Shown here piece after piece: positions 20,346 to 30,415 of a DNA stretch of 64,000 bases. Made by a program: the position numbers and the translations under genes. Each line of letters starts with the position of its first letter. The stretch's first letter is position 1. The stretch is from Xylogone sp. PMI_703 (lineage: Eukaryota; Ascomycota; Leotiomycetes), in the NCBI GenBank assembly GCA_021399445.1, contig JAJTUQ010000003.1, forward strand, positions 6,448,001 to 6,512,000, read 5' to 3'. The notes beneath the pieces are model-generated. The model saw only the letters and a list, made by a program, of their open reading frames with translations. It was not told where the DNA came from and made no database searches.

Positions 20346-21381
20346 ATGGCTAGCAACGACGACCAGCAGAGGGAAAAGCTGTTAAATTCCATTGACAGCG
20401 AAAGTGAATATGACGATGCACCAAATATACAGAAGGAGGTTGGTATTTCACGAAGACGAAAGATTCGCCGACTATTGCCTTGGGCACTACATACCATAAT
20501 TCTACTCTCTTACGGAACTTTTATGTTGATCAAAAGCCGACATGTATCAAAACCAAGATCGTGGCCTAGTACTTTCTACCTTTACTTAGCCATAGAGACA
20601 CAAATTGACTTGGTCTAGGTATTTACGACGGACTTGAGCTTCCTGAACATGTCTATAAAACTACCTTCCATTCAAATTACGAAGGTCGACCGACAGCCGA
20701 GGTTGATAGGGCATGGCACGAGATGCTAAATGGTATAGTAACCCAACCAGTGTGATATATACAATGATTTCTAACATAGCTTGAAAAGTTGGCATAGTTA
20801 GCATTACGGAAAGAGAAAGAGACCGATTGCCCTATGAAACTGCGGCCAATATATATCGAAACAACGAGTATGTTGTAGAAATGAATGTTTTCCATCAGCT
20901 TCACTGTCTGGTATTACAAATTCCGTCCGTCTGGTTAATTATGGCCGTTCGCTGATTTCCTCAATAGCATGGCCTTCGCGAACAACTCTGGAATCCTCGT
21001 TCTATTTCCTGGAGAAATAATGAGCCGGTCGGCTGGTGGGAATTCCATATGAGTAAGTATTGCCAAACCTCTTCATATTTAATCCTTGAACTGACAGGAT
21101 TAACAAATACAGATCATTGTATTGAGCATTTGAGACAGACACTGATATGCCATGCCGATATTACACCACAGCGCTTTCGCTGGTCTGAAGAGGATTATGC
21201 TTATTCGTTAGATCAGGAACAGCAATTTATGTGTCGGGACTGGGATCAAATATGGAACTGGGCAAAAAGTCGGAACACAACGGGAGATTATCCTATGAAT
21301 TTGAAGGGGTTGGAGAAGAATGGGAAGCAATCAGACGCTGGGGAGTCTTGGCTGAAGGACAACGCTGGATCGAGAAACTAG
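20346..21381 (+). CDS. UstYa-like oxidative cyclase (DUF3328), copy 3, intron-rich type
   Basis: Five exons (introns 20569-20618, 20733-20788, 20911-20967, 21053-21112) give 270 residues from the ATG at 20346. An in-frame ATG lies 30 bases further upstream. A basic stretch (SRRRKIRR) precedes a membrane helix at about residues 44-62. The lumenal domain has the classical UstYa pattern: YDGLELP, RAWHEML, NVFHQLHCL (HQLHC) and FHMNHCIEHLRQTLICHADITP (HMNHC). This differs from the three short intronless copies, which lack HQLHCL and the LRQ segment, so two UstYa subfamilies are present. In known pathways two different UstY proteins act together (UstYa and UstYb). It lies downstream of the tyrosinase in the same direction. 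Confidence 0.88.
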
Positions 21382-22131
21382 AATTTTGGGCCGCACTAGA
21401 AGGAATTGGTTTATTATGCATTAACTAGTAGAACTATTATCCCGAAATCTGTACTTTACGAAAAAAGAGTCAACAATGCTACTCATCTTAGCAATCATAT
21501 ATGTTACGGTTATTACTCAATAATAGAGAGCTCATAGAAGCTGACGAGATAACCATACTTGCATGGATGAGGAGAAACCATGCTCAAATGCGCTACAATT
21601 ATGATATTAATATGGATTATGCAACGGGGCATTCAGAGTGCAGATATTGGCAAAGGATAGATCATCTCTAGATTTGATGGCCAGTGTTAGCCTATGCGGC
21701 TGCAAGTAGCTACGGCATGATGTAGCTACAAGAGTGCTCCTACTTATACCCGTGCCGCCTTGCCATGGCGCGTCTTTCCGTGCGAGACGTATCCCTCGCG
21801 TCGAGCTGCCCACCTTACAACAGAGTCAGCAGTAGATTCACAAACTAGAGAGAGAGGCTATTACCCAAACAACTGTTACATCCCCATGTATTCACAGCGA
21901 ATAGCATTTGTACCTGGTCTAATTGGCTTTGTATCATCGGCTCCCCCAGCGCCGTCATGGGTTTCCCCTTCGTTCCTCTCTTATACTGGGCAGCATTGAA
22001 GCCTCTCTTGATAGTAACTACAACACTCTCTCAGTCGCTATTGCGCGTGTTAATTTAGTTCTCATAAGCACTGTCAGATATTATAGACGTCCAAACACAA
22101 GTCTTGTATCCTTTTATTTGCCCAGAGAGAA
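21382..22131. other. Intergenic region upstream of UstYa-like copy 4
   Basis: About 0.75 kb with no gene seen. It includes a weaker copy of the cluster motif at 21796-21811. Confidence 0.5.
21796..21811 (+). promoter_or_regulatory. Cluster motif, weaker copy
   Basis: TCGCGTCGAGCTGCCC matches 13 of 16 bases of the exact motif. It lies about 340-475 bases upstream of UstYa-like copy 4, depending on the start used. Confidence 0.4.
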
Positions 22132-22269
22132 ATGGTTCAATATAAGGAAACGATTGAAAGACTATCAGAGTCAGCCAGGGCCCTAAGAGGGGCTCTCTTT
22201 TCACAATGGTTCATACCAGTCTATCGAGAGCTTTCTAACGACGCAATAGAGGAGCAAGGCAAGAGTCTA

Positions 22270-22956
22270 ATGCCAGAAAAACTCGAGGAGGGCCGAGGAC
22301 ACCAGGTTATTGGCTTAGCTTCAGTAGACTCTCAGCAATCTCGCAAGCCAACTAGACGAGTGTATTATGGAATAGCTGTTGGTCTTCTTATTCTTCTAAT
22401 TCCATTCCTCATAGCTCGCAATGAACATCGACCCAAAATATGGAAAGACTGCGGCGGTGATCCTGAAATAGCCCGTTCGCGTGGTTGCCATTTTGATCTC
22501 ATTGCGTTTGCATGGCAGACACACGAATGCTTCGATGCGCCGCTGGTGGCTGAGTTCGCCGAGTTCGAAGACTGGACATTCTGGGCATCTGAATATGGCA
22601 ATGAAACCGTGCCCAAGGAAGTGGCGTTTCTTGGTGAACGGACTTTGTACATTACTTGGCGATACCATATCGTGCACTGTACGTTTGTGTGGAGACAATT
22701 ACATAGGGCATATGAAGCGGGCTGGATCGATAGTGACTTGAGGCGCTACGGCCATACCAAACACTGCCAACAGATGTTCTTGATGGAAGGGCAGGAATTT
22801 CAGAATGGGAGATTCTATGCTCTTCCCAACGATACTGTTACAACTCTAGCTAACATTATATATCCTTCCTGCGAAAAGTTAGGATTGGCTTCACCAAAGA
22901 GCAGTTGGTGGGATGGTGTACCGCCTAGATTAATAGAAGATTGGAAGAAATACTAG
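22270..22956 (+). CDS. UstYa-like oxidative cyclase (DUF3328), copy 4
   Basis: A single-exon gene. The frame is open from an ATG at 22132 (274 residues). I prefer the ATG at 22270 (MPEKLEEG, 228 residues) because it places the membrane helix at about residues 32-50, matching copies 1 and 2. The domain has WKDCGG and RGCHFD followed by HIVHC and HTKHC, the two HxxHC motifs, and ends with a Trp-rich tail (SSWWDG). It belongs with copies 1 and 2 in the short subgroup. It probably acts on the same peptide core in the secretory pathway; which bond each copy makes cannot be told from sequence. Confidence 0.88.
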   Translation: MPEKLEEGRGHQVIGLASVDSQQSRKPTRRVYYGIAVGLLILLIPFLIARNEHRPKIWKDCGGDPEIARSRGCHFDLIAFAWQTHECFDAPLVAEFAEFEDWTFWASEYGNETVPKEVAFLGERTLYITWRYHIVHCTFVWRQLHRAYEAGWIDSDLRRYGHTKHCQQMFLMEGQEFQNGRFYALPNDTVTTLANIIYPSCEKLGLASPKSSWWDGVPPRLIEDWKKY

Positions 22957-23329
22957 AAAGATTTGCAACCACTGTTAATACCGTGTTATACTATTACCTG
23001 ATTTAAGAAATATTGATTTTTACCGTACAATCACAGGCTAGCTAGAAGTTTCCTTGTATATGTAGTCCTGCGCATCTACCTCTTAAGTGCTGTATAATAT
23101 ATTGGTTAACAGCCCAACAGTTATCATTAAATACTATAATTAAAACAAGTAGATGGTGTTAGCAGTGCCTCCCCTCTTCAAGCTTGTTCATTCGATCCGC
23201 AGGTTAGCAGCTGATGCGGCCGATCAAGCGGGGTTGTACGAGATTAGTTGATTATATGTTGCTGTGATTTCTCCAAATTCTCGTCGGAAAGATCCCATAA
23301 GGTTCATCTTCTCATTCATCTAGAAGGAC
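22957..23329. other. Short intergenic region
   Basis: Promoter region of the reductase at 23330. No gene and no clear copy of the cluster motif was found. Confidence 0.5.
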
Positions 23330-24301
23330 ATGACGGTTCCACTAAGAGTAGCTGTTGTGACGGGCGCGAATAAAGGGATTGGGTTTGCTATAGGTACACT
23401 ACCATCTTGAATACACTTGCAAACTAACTCTCACCGTTCAATATAGTCCGTAATCTAGCGCTCCAATACCCTTCCTCTATTCTCCATGCCGGACAGTTCC
23501 TTATATACTTAACGGCACGGTCAGAAGAGCGTGGTATTGAAGCAGTTAATGCACTAAACAGTGATCCCCAACTCAGAACAGCGAGAGTGCTTACTCAAGA
23601 TGGAGGTGAAACAACCATCAAATTCCAGAAACTGGATATCTGCGACCCAGATAGTGTTTATGCCTTCAGAGATCTCTTAGTAAAAGAGCACACCGAAGGA
23701 ATTGATGTTGTAATTAACAACGCGGGAATTTGCTTAGATGAGTTTAGTACGTCAAGTCTATTCCACATCGGAATACCGACTTTTTACTGACGATTTGAGG
23801 ACAGCTGCTGATGCAGTTCAGCAATCGCTTCGGACAAACTATTACGGCACTGTACGAATGAGTGAATGTCTTCTTCCTCTAACTCGCTCGGGTGGACGAC
23901 TGGTAAATGTAGCTTCCGCGTCCGGCCAGCTGAATAGGCTACCTGCACATCTCAAAGAAGCGTTCATCTCCTCAAAGAGCGTTGAAGCATGTACATCATT
24001 GGCAGTGCAGTTCGTTGTAGATGTAAAAGCGGGAAAAGTGGAGGAATGGGAAGATGCTACCTATAACTTTAGTAAAGCTGCGGAAATTGCTGCTACGAAG
24101 GCGATGGCTTTGGATGTTGAGAGGAGTGGGAAAAATATCTTGATAAATGCTTGCTGCCCGGGAGGAGTGAAGACGGATATGAACCCAGCTGGTGGAAAGA
24201 CTCCCGATGAAGGTGCCAAAACGCCGGTGCTTCTTGCTTTGGGGGAGTTTGGTGGGACGACGGGTGGATTCTGGAGGAGTGAAAAGATAATTGAATGGTA
24301 A
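23330..24301 (+). CDS. Short-chain dehydrogenase/reductase, carbonyl-reductase type
   Basis: Three exons (introns 23394-23446, 23747-23804) give 286 residues. The nucleotide-binding loop TGANKGIG lies near the N-terminus, NNAG at about residue 103, the catalytic Ser in VASASG, and the YNFSK (YxxxK) pair. The layout, including the insert between Ser and Tyr, resembles human CBR1-like NADPH carbonyl reductases. The C-terminal PGGVKTDM and GGTTGGFW are also typical. It follows UstYa-like copy 4 in the same direction and precedes the DOMON-b561 gene. It could reduce a carbonyl on the modified peptide (for example after oxidative deamination of the N-terminus), but this is inference. A housekeeping role is possible, as its promoter lacks the motif. 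Confidence 0.85.
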
Positions 24302-24941
24302 AACCAAAGGAGGTTATCTCTCCTTGACAACCACAGTTTTCTAAGCGTAAAATTTCATGACCGACTCTTGCCCTATTAACTCTAGAATTTCTAGATGAAA
24401 TGAATTTAACAATATGCATCATGATGAAGTAGTCGGAGTTTACAAAGGTAGTTCAGCATTATTCAGTATGTTGCTTTCAGATCGAAATTACCATTATAAC
24501 TGCATTCATTATACGCATCCCAATAGAAAAATTCCGAGTCTCTTCCCCAGCTAATTATATTACTCATGCACAAAGAGTAAAGTATCTTAGTGGAAAGTAG
24601 TTATGCCCAAATCATGCATAGTTTTGCATAGTTCACATGTGACAACATACTTGCTGTTTTAGGAAAGCCATCGCCTTGTCACCCTCGGGTCGCCCTGCCC
24701 TCACAGGCTGGGCCAGCGCCATTGCACATTCTGCCGCTTATGCTTAAAATGAAAGGTTACGGCGACTCACTAGTTAACGGGCACATCTTGCATAAGCCCC
24801 AGTATGTCAGCTGAATCAAGGCCCTCTCCGCGCCATTATGTTTGTCGAAATGTATAGCTCGCGGATTCTTGCCATATTACAATAAGTAATATGGTATTGC
24901 GTTGAGAGAATTATTCACTTTCCTCCGTCAATATTTTCAAT
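24302..24941. other. Promoter region of the DOMON-b561 gene
   Basis: About 0.64 kb with no coding signal. It contains an exact 18-base cluster motif at 24685-24702, the only other notable element. Confidence 0.55.
24685..24702 (+). promoter_or_regulatory. Cluster motif, exact copy 3
   Basis: TCGGGTCGCCCTGCCCTC, identical over 18 bases to 17993-18010. It lies about 240 bases upstream of the DOMON-b561 gene and links that gene to the UstYa/tyrosinase genes. Confidence 0.7.
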
Positions 24942-26228
24942 ATGCCATGGTCCCTGTTTCTAGGTCTCATTGCCTATTATCTCACATTGGTACATTTTGT
25001 TTCTACTGAGTCGACGCAGTACTGTGAGTCGGGTCTAAGTCGAAATCAGAATGAAGACATCCAATTCTGCGTTGGACTGAATATCTACGAAAATGTCTCC
25101 TCACACTCACATGACTTTTTCCTTACGATCAACTATGTACACCAGAAAGGCGACCAGAAGGGATGGCTCTCAGTTGGCCTTGGGGAAGTAATGCAAGGAG
25201 CACTTATGTTTGTGATATATGGAGATCCACTAGACTCGAAGCCTCCATTTCTTAGTATCCGCAGTACTCGCGGTCATCACGATCCTGTTCCGATTACAGA
25301 CGTTGAAACAAATGGAGTTGAGATTCGGCTTCTTCGCTCAGAGTGGCTTTCGCGGTCTGATACGGATGTAGCAATCATCGAACTTGTTTGCTTCTCGTGT
25401 GAGCTGTGGCCTGGAACACCCGTATCAGCATCTACAACTGCACAGTCATGGATATGGGCATGGAATAGCCAGCAGGAGTTCCCCGAGTTTTCATACGATG
25501 CTCCACTAGAAGGGCATGCTCATCTTCCTACACCTGGCGGTTGGGGTAGCTTCTATATTGATATGGCTCAGTCATTTGGGCCAATGTCCGCGCCTGGTAT
25601 CAGACCGGGCGTCACCGCATACGGTGCCTATGCTGCGAGTCCAAAAGTATCATCAAAACAGGGAATACTTCTTATACATGGATTATGTATGAGTTTTGTG
25701 TTCCTCCTTATTCTCCCAGCCGGGGTTATAGCTCTGCGCTCAGGAATTGTACGGGCTTTCAAGTACCATTGGCTCATTCAGGTTGCAGCATCTAGTGTTA
25801 TTATTGTTGGCGTCATTGCGGGCTTCTTGCTCAAATCAGAAATTGACAGCACACATCAAACGATAGGGCTCATTACTGGGATTTCCCTTCTCATACAAAG
25901 CATTCTAGGATGGCGACATCATGTGGTCTTCTTAAGAATAAGACATCGAACTTGGCTATCTCACTCACATATCTGGCTCGGCCGGCTCATTATGATAGCA
26001 GGCTGGGCTAATTTAGTGACTGGGTTGTCTCTTCATGGGTATAAAGCAAGTACATATAATATCATAGGATTAGTTGTCGTCGGAGAAGCATCTAGTTTGT
26101 TCTACTGGATCTTGCGGCAGCAGAGGAAATCTGAGGGCAAGATCAGTGGACACGAGGCTGAAATGCCTATGACTGAGGCGTCCGAGCCAAATTATTTTGC
26201 CATAGATAGCGACGACGAAGACGTATGA
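24942..26228 (+). CDS. Secreted DOMON + cytochrome b561 transmembrane oxidoreductase
   Basis: A single-exon protein of 428 residues. A signal peptide (about 1-22) is followed by a DOMON domain like the cytochrome domain of cellobiose dehydrogenase (about 25-215), containing WLSVGLGEVMQGA and VIYGDP. A cytochrome b561-type unit with about five to six helices follows (about 240-390). Candidate haem-ligand His residues lie in LIHGLCM, YHWLIQ, STHQTIG and SHIWLGR. The tail is acidic. Such proteins move electrons across membranes between haem centres. The shared promoter motif suggests it belongs to the RiPP regulon, perhaps supplying or draining electrons for the copper- or UstY-dependent oxidations. 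That role is inference and I know of no characterised precedent. Confidence 0.85.
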   Translation: MPWSLFLGLIAYYLTLVHFVSTESTQYCESGLSRNQNEDIQFCVGLNIYENVSSHSHDFFLTINYVHQKGDQKGWLSVGLGEVMQGALMFVIYGDPLDSKPPFLSIRSTRGHHDPVPITDVETNGVEIRLLRSEWLSRSDTDVAIIELVCFSCELWPGTPVSASTTAQSWIWAWNSQQEFPEFSYDAPLEGHAHLPTPGGWGSFYIDMAQSFGPMSAPGIRPGVTAYGAYAASPKVSSKQGILLIHGLCMSFVFLLILPAGVIALRSGIVRAFKYHWLIQVAASSVIIVGVIAGFLLKSEIDSTHQTIGLITGISLLIQSILGWRHHVVFLRIRHRTWLSHSHIWLGRLIMIAGWANLVTGLSLHGYKASTYNIIGLVVVGEASSLFYWILRQQRKSEGKISGHEAEMPMTEASEPNYFAIDSDDEDV

Positions 26229-28330
26229 ATAGCTCCTCTACGACACGTAAATTTCAGAGGAGACTTAAAGCTGTTAAGAGGAAATGAGAGCAAAACTTTA
26301 ATTCATCTCTTGCCCAAGCTAATGCTGTTGATTCTTTGACGTTACTACAAGCTTTGACTCCAAGTATTGGTGAAAAAGTGCTTTGTAGAACCGGCGAGAG
26401 GCCTTTGTCTATGAATATACTGGAGGGGAGGAAATGGCGATGAAGTCGGAGAAGTATCTGAAATGAGAAGCCGAGCAACCGGATGGATAACGCAATGAGA
26501 GTATATCTTATACAATAATGCTGGTGAGTGAAATCACATAAGATACGGGAAATATATTAGACGCTTTCCATTATGCCAAGAAAATTGAATCACTCTATCC
26601 GGTGAAGATAAGTTGGAGTGGTTATCCCATGGAGAAACGCCTGGTTATACAATCTTGGGCTATTTAACTTTTCATATGAGTCCAGTTCTTGGGCAATGAA
26701 ACGGCGGAAGATTAATTTTTAGTAGAAGAAAGTTTGATAAGCTACCGTTTGAGATAGCAAGGCGAATATCGCATTCCACCACATGATTAGCCAGTAGATT
26801 TTAATCAAGATGTATGATCCAGGCCTGCTAATGATATTAAATTTGCTTGTACCTTGAATACAGTTTCTTTTGACCTATATAATATCTTACAGAGGAGATA
26901 TATCGCACCAGACTTTAAGCGCATGTAATAAGACGGGAACGGGCCGAGCCCTGGCAGCGATTCGACTCTAAGTATCTGTCTTGTATCATGGCTCTTCAGT
27001 AAACCTCAACGTAGGGTCGTGAGCTAGAATATGGGTCCTGAGGGACTTGGATTTAGGTTTTTAATATATCCCCCTGGTTATTCTGAGTTATGTAACTCCA
27101 GATCTAGGACTCACCAGGATCTACCGTATTATTGCAACGTCGTATTGTCGTTTTCGACTGATTAGGAATATTACTCATATCTTACTGTACCGATATATGC
27201 GACGATGATCCTCATTTGAGTAGATTGATTTCATCGGAACGAATATTTTGTTTCTCCATGTGAGTTCGCATGCAGGTACAATACTGTAAGTACAGTAGAG
27301 AACACTACTTGATCATCACTGTACGTAACACTCTGCAGTATCAATGTCTATAGGATGGTGGGCAATAGCCAAGGCCACCCCCACCAGCCATGCGAGCTTC
27401 CTGTCTCGGACTAAAGAGCTTAAAACCTTGGCTAGCCCATAAATTCAGCAGTACAAGAGTACGTACTTTATGCCGCGCCCTTATCAAACACCAACTGGGT
27501 AAGAGAGTCGCGTGCAAGTTACCACCAATGCTTCTGTTTCTTGTCGGACACGCTTGTCTTATTATTATGCCGTGCAAGTACAATAATAGTGTAGCAGGAA
27601 GGATAAATCCCGTCGCTGTCGGCTCCGGCCGATGTTCCTTCGAGCAAGTGGAGAGCAAGTGTTCGGTGCCAGGTAGAGCCTTTCCATGCGAGATAAGGCA
27701 CGCACTACCGGCCTCTCCGTGATCATTTCCTCTTTCTGGTCCACAACAGCGTGGATCTACCTTTTGGTTGCCTTCTATTTGCCGGGATGAGATCAGGCTA
27801 GACTTGGATCAACCTAAGCGTTGCTGAATTTTCTTCTTCTCTTCTCGTTGATTGTTACCCCAGTTACGGTGTGCATCACTGATAAGAAAAGCCGGGAATG
27901 CAGCCACAGCTACAGTGGCTTGCAGTAGGTCGAAATTGGAAGCTAGAAGCTACAAAACTACGGCGAAGAGAGCTATTTGAAGCTTTGAAGATATCGCAAG
28001 CTTGCGCCCTCCACCTTGGCGTACGGAGATAGTATTTTGGTCTTGGATGGTTCCGCTGCCCTGAAAGAGATGACGCTCTGACCTAGCTTCCATGGATTCG
28101 GCTGTCCAGTGTGTATCTCGTCAGGGCAACCTAGTCGTAATGCAGTAATCTAACGAGTCAAACTGCAGGCACGACCGATAAATACCATGCTGCAGATCTA
28201 TCCTGGTGCCGAAGCTTCTTCTCTTCTTTGTTTTCTCTTTCGGAGAGCTTGTCAGAGCTGCTGCGACGTGAAGGAAAAGCATTAGTTGCGCCTTTGTCAG
28301 GAGGGCAGCTCAAGAATAATCCGCGACAAG
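26229..28330. other. Intergenic region, likely right edge of the RiPP cluster
   Basis: About 2.1 kb with only short open frames lacking motifs. The composition becomes more GC-balanced after 27.3 kb. The sequence just before 28331 is the promoter of the NUP-like gene. No gene supported. Confidence 0.5.
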
Positions 28331-29742
28331 ATGCATTTTTCGCACATCCTGTCGGTCGCTTTGGCGGCGACCTCGGTGGTAGCCTCCTCTGCTAGAGTCC
28401 GGGGTCGAGGAGCTTCTCCGGCCTCGGTGACTACCAAACGAAGGACAGTCGGAAACCTGAAGAGGCAGGAAGTAAAGGAGGTCATAAGCCCGAAGTTGTT
28501 CATTATTAGCATGGTATGTTCAAACTGTTTTGGCCTAGTTCTGTCTGTGCGAGCTGTAATAGCTTAAGTAGACAGTTCAAAGAAGGAATAAATCTCCAAA
28601 CAAAGCTAACAAAGGGGACCGGTAGTTCGATTCTGAGGCAGATGTCTGGTATGATGATGCTCAGAACCAATTGGGCTTGCTGGACCAGAATTTTACTATT
28701 CCTGGTTTCTCTCCTCTCTTCCCCGATGCGCACTGCACTGCGAGCGGGGACATCTGCCAGCTGACTACTGGAGAAGGAGGTATGTCTCTAGAAACTGCGT
28801 TTCATAGCAGATTTCCTTTGTGATACTCTTAGCCAGCTTTAGTTCTTACTTACCATCTGCGCAGAAAGCAATGCAGCCACGACCGTAACTGCTCTCATGC
28901 TGTCCCCCCAGTTCAATCTCACATCCACCTACTTCCTTATTACGGGTATCGCTGGTGGTAATCCGCATGTCGTAACAACCGGCTCTGTCACCTTTGCTCG
29001 CTATGCCATCCAATTCGATCTGCAGTATGAATTCGATCCTCGACAGATGCCATCTAACATGTCATGGACCGGCTATATGCCACAAGGTGGTGTCTCTCCA
29101 GATACGCCCAATACAATTGACTACCCTACCTCGGTTTATGGTACCGAAGTCTTTGAGTTAAATGTCAATCTTCTGGAACGAGCCTATTACATTGCCAGCT
29201 TGGCCACTCTCAACGACACTGATGCTGCAGCTAAGTACCGAGCTAATTACGGCTATGCACCCGCGAACCAGCCTCCCAGCGTCGTAAAATGTGACAGTGG
29301 AACCTCGAACGTATACTGGTCCGGCTCAACCCTCGGCGACGCTTTCCAGAACTACACTCTGCTTATGACGAATGGCACGGGAGTATACTGCGCAAGTCAA
29401 CAAGAAGACAATGCCACTCTCGAGGCTCTCTTACGCGGTGCACTATCTGGACTACTCGATTTTAGCCGTATTATTCTCATGCGAACCATTAGTGACTTCG
29501 ACCGTGCGCCACCGAATGAAGACGAAGTTTTCCACTTGTTGAAGGCACAACAGGAAGGGTTTGATGTCAGCATTGAGAATATTTATCAGGCGGGGATTGA
29601 GATTGTTAAAGATATCAGGATGTATTGGAACGGGACATATGCCAAGGGACTTGAGCCAGGGAACTACATTGGGGATCTATTTAACAGCCTAGGTGGGGAG
29701 CCAGATGTTGGCATTGAGAGGTTTTACATTCCCAGCGAGTAG
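28331..29742 (+). CDS. Purine nucleoside permease (NUP) family protein, secreted
   Basis: Three exons (introns 28514-28625 and 28780-28864) give 404 residues. A signal peptide covers about 1-20, followed by a short basic region (TTKRRTVGNLKRQ) that could be a propeptide. The rest matches the NUP family: KLFIISM, the SEADVWYD region, FTIPGFSPLFPDAHC, LTTGEGESNAATTVTALMLS, FLITGIAGGNPHVVTTGSV, and DPRQMP. The founder, Candida NUP, was described as a purine nucleoside permease, yet these proteins look like soluble secreted nucleoside-phosphorylase-fold proteins without membrane helices. The biochemical role here is therefore uncertain. Several N-glycosylation sequons are present. Introns interrupt the first third, and nothing appears broken. 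Confidence 0.85.
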
Positions 29743-30415
29743 AGGAGGAATATCAAAAAGAATTAGAAATGTCTATACAAAAAGGATATGAGGTTCTATG
29801 ATGTATATAATGATTAGACTTAATAGAAAGATGCGTTATAGAGTACTTGGTCAATATTCTCGTTTATTTCCTAACCACTATCAATAACTTCTATCGATAA
29901 TCATAGGATAGCAGTTACAACCGGTCCAAATTCCAGGGGTACATATTAGTACATATTACTACCTCTACATTTGCGTTATTATCGCAGAGTTTAGCCGCAT
30001 GCTACTCACTATGGCGTGCAAAGATTAGTAGCAGTGACGAGGATGCTCTCTAGTCTAATAATAAAAGGAATGAAAGCATCGAAATGACCGACAGCGTAGT
30101 TCCTATTTGAGACTTTGCTTTTCTGAAGATAATTCACTTGGATATCACCAAATTGCCACCCAAATCCATGAAAGAAACTCCTAGGATATTCAGAGAAATG
30201 CAAGGCTCTATTGTTGATCCAGACTGTTTTGCGAATAACTATAGTAATGCTGACTTTGACGGGCTTGATTAATACCGTTCCACTATTGATACAGGCATCA
30301 TCTCTATTTCCAATCACGTACGCTCTTTCCTAAGAAATTAGACAAACCTTGTACTCGCCTGTAATGTCCCCCGGACCCAGTTCTACTCTGTTCCCCTATG
30401 TACAAGCCATTTCGT
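29743..30415. other. Intergenic region
   Basis: Between the NUP-like gene and the 3' end of the ferroportin-like gene (convergent). A 102-codon minus frame at 30009-30317 has no recognisable motif and is not called. Confidence 0.45.

Noticed and set aside
20569..20618. Possible frameshift in UstYa-like copy 3
   Set aside because: A 50-nt GT-AG intron joins the flanking family sequence in phase, and the total exon length is a multiple of three.
27341..27722. Overlapping frames of 105-110 codons on both strands
   Set aside because: Mutual shadows in GC-balanced DNA; no domain in either.
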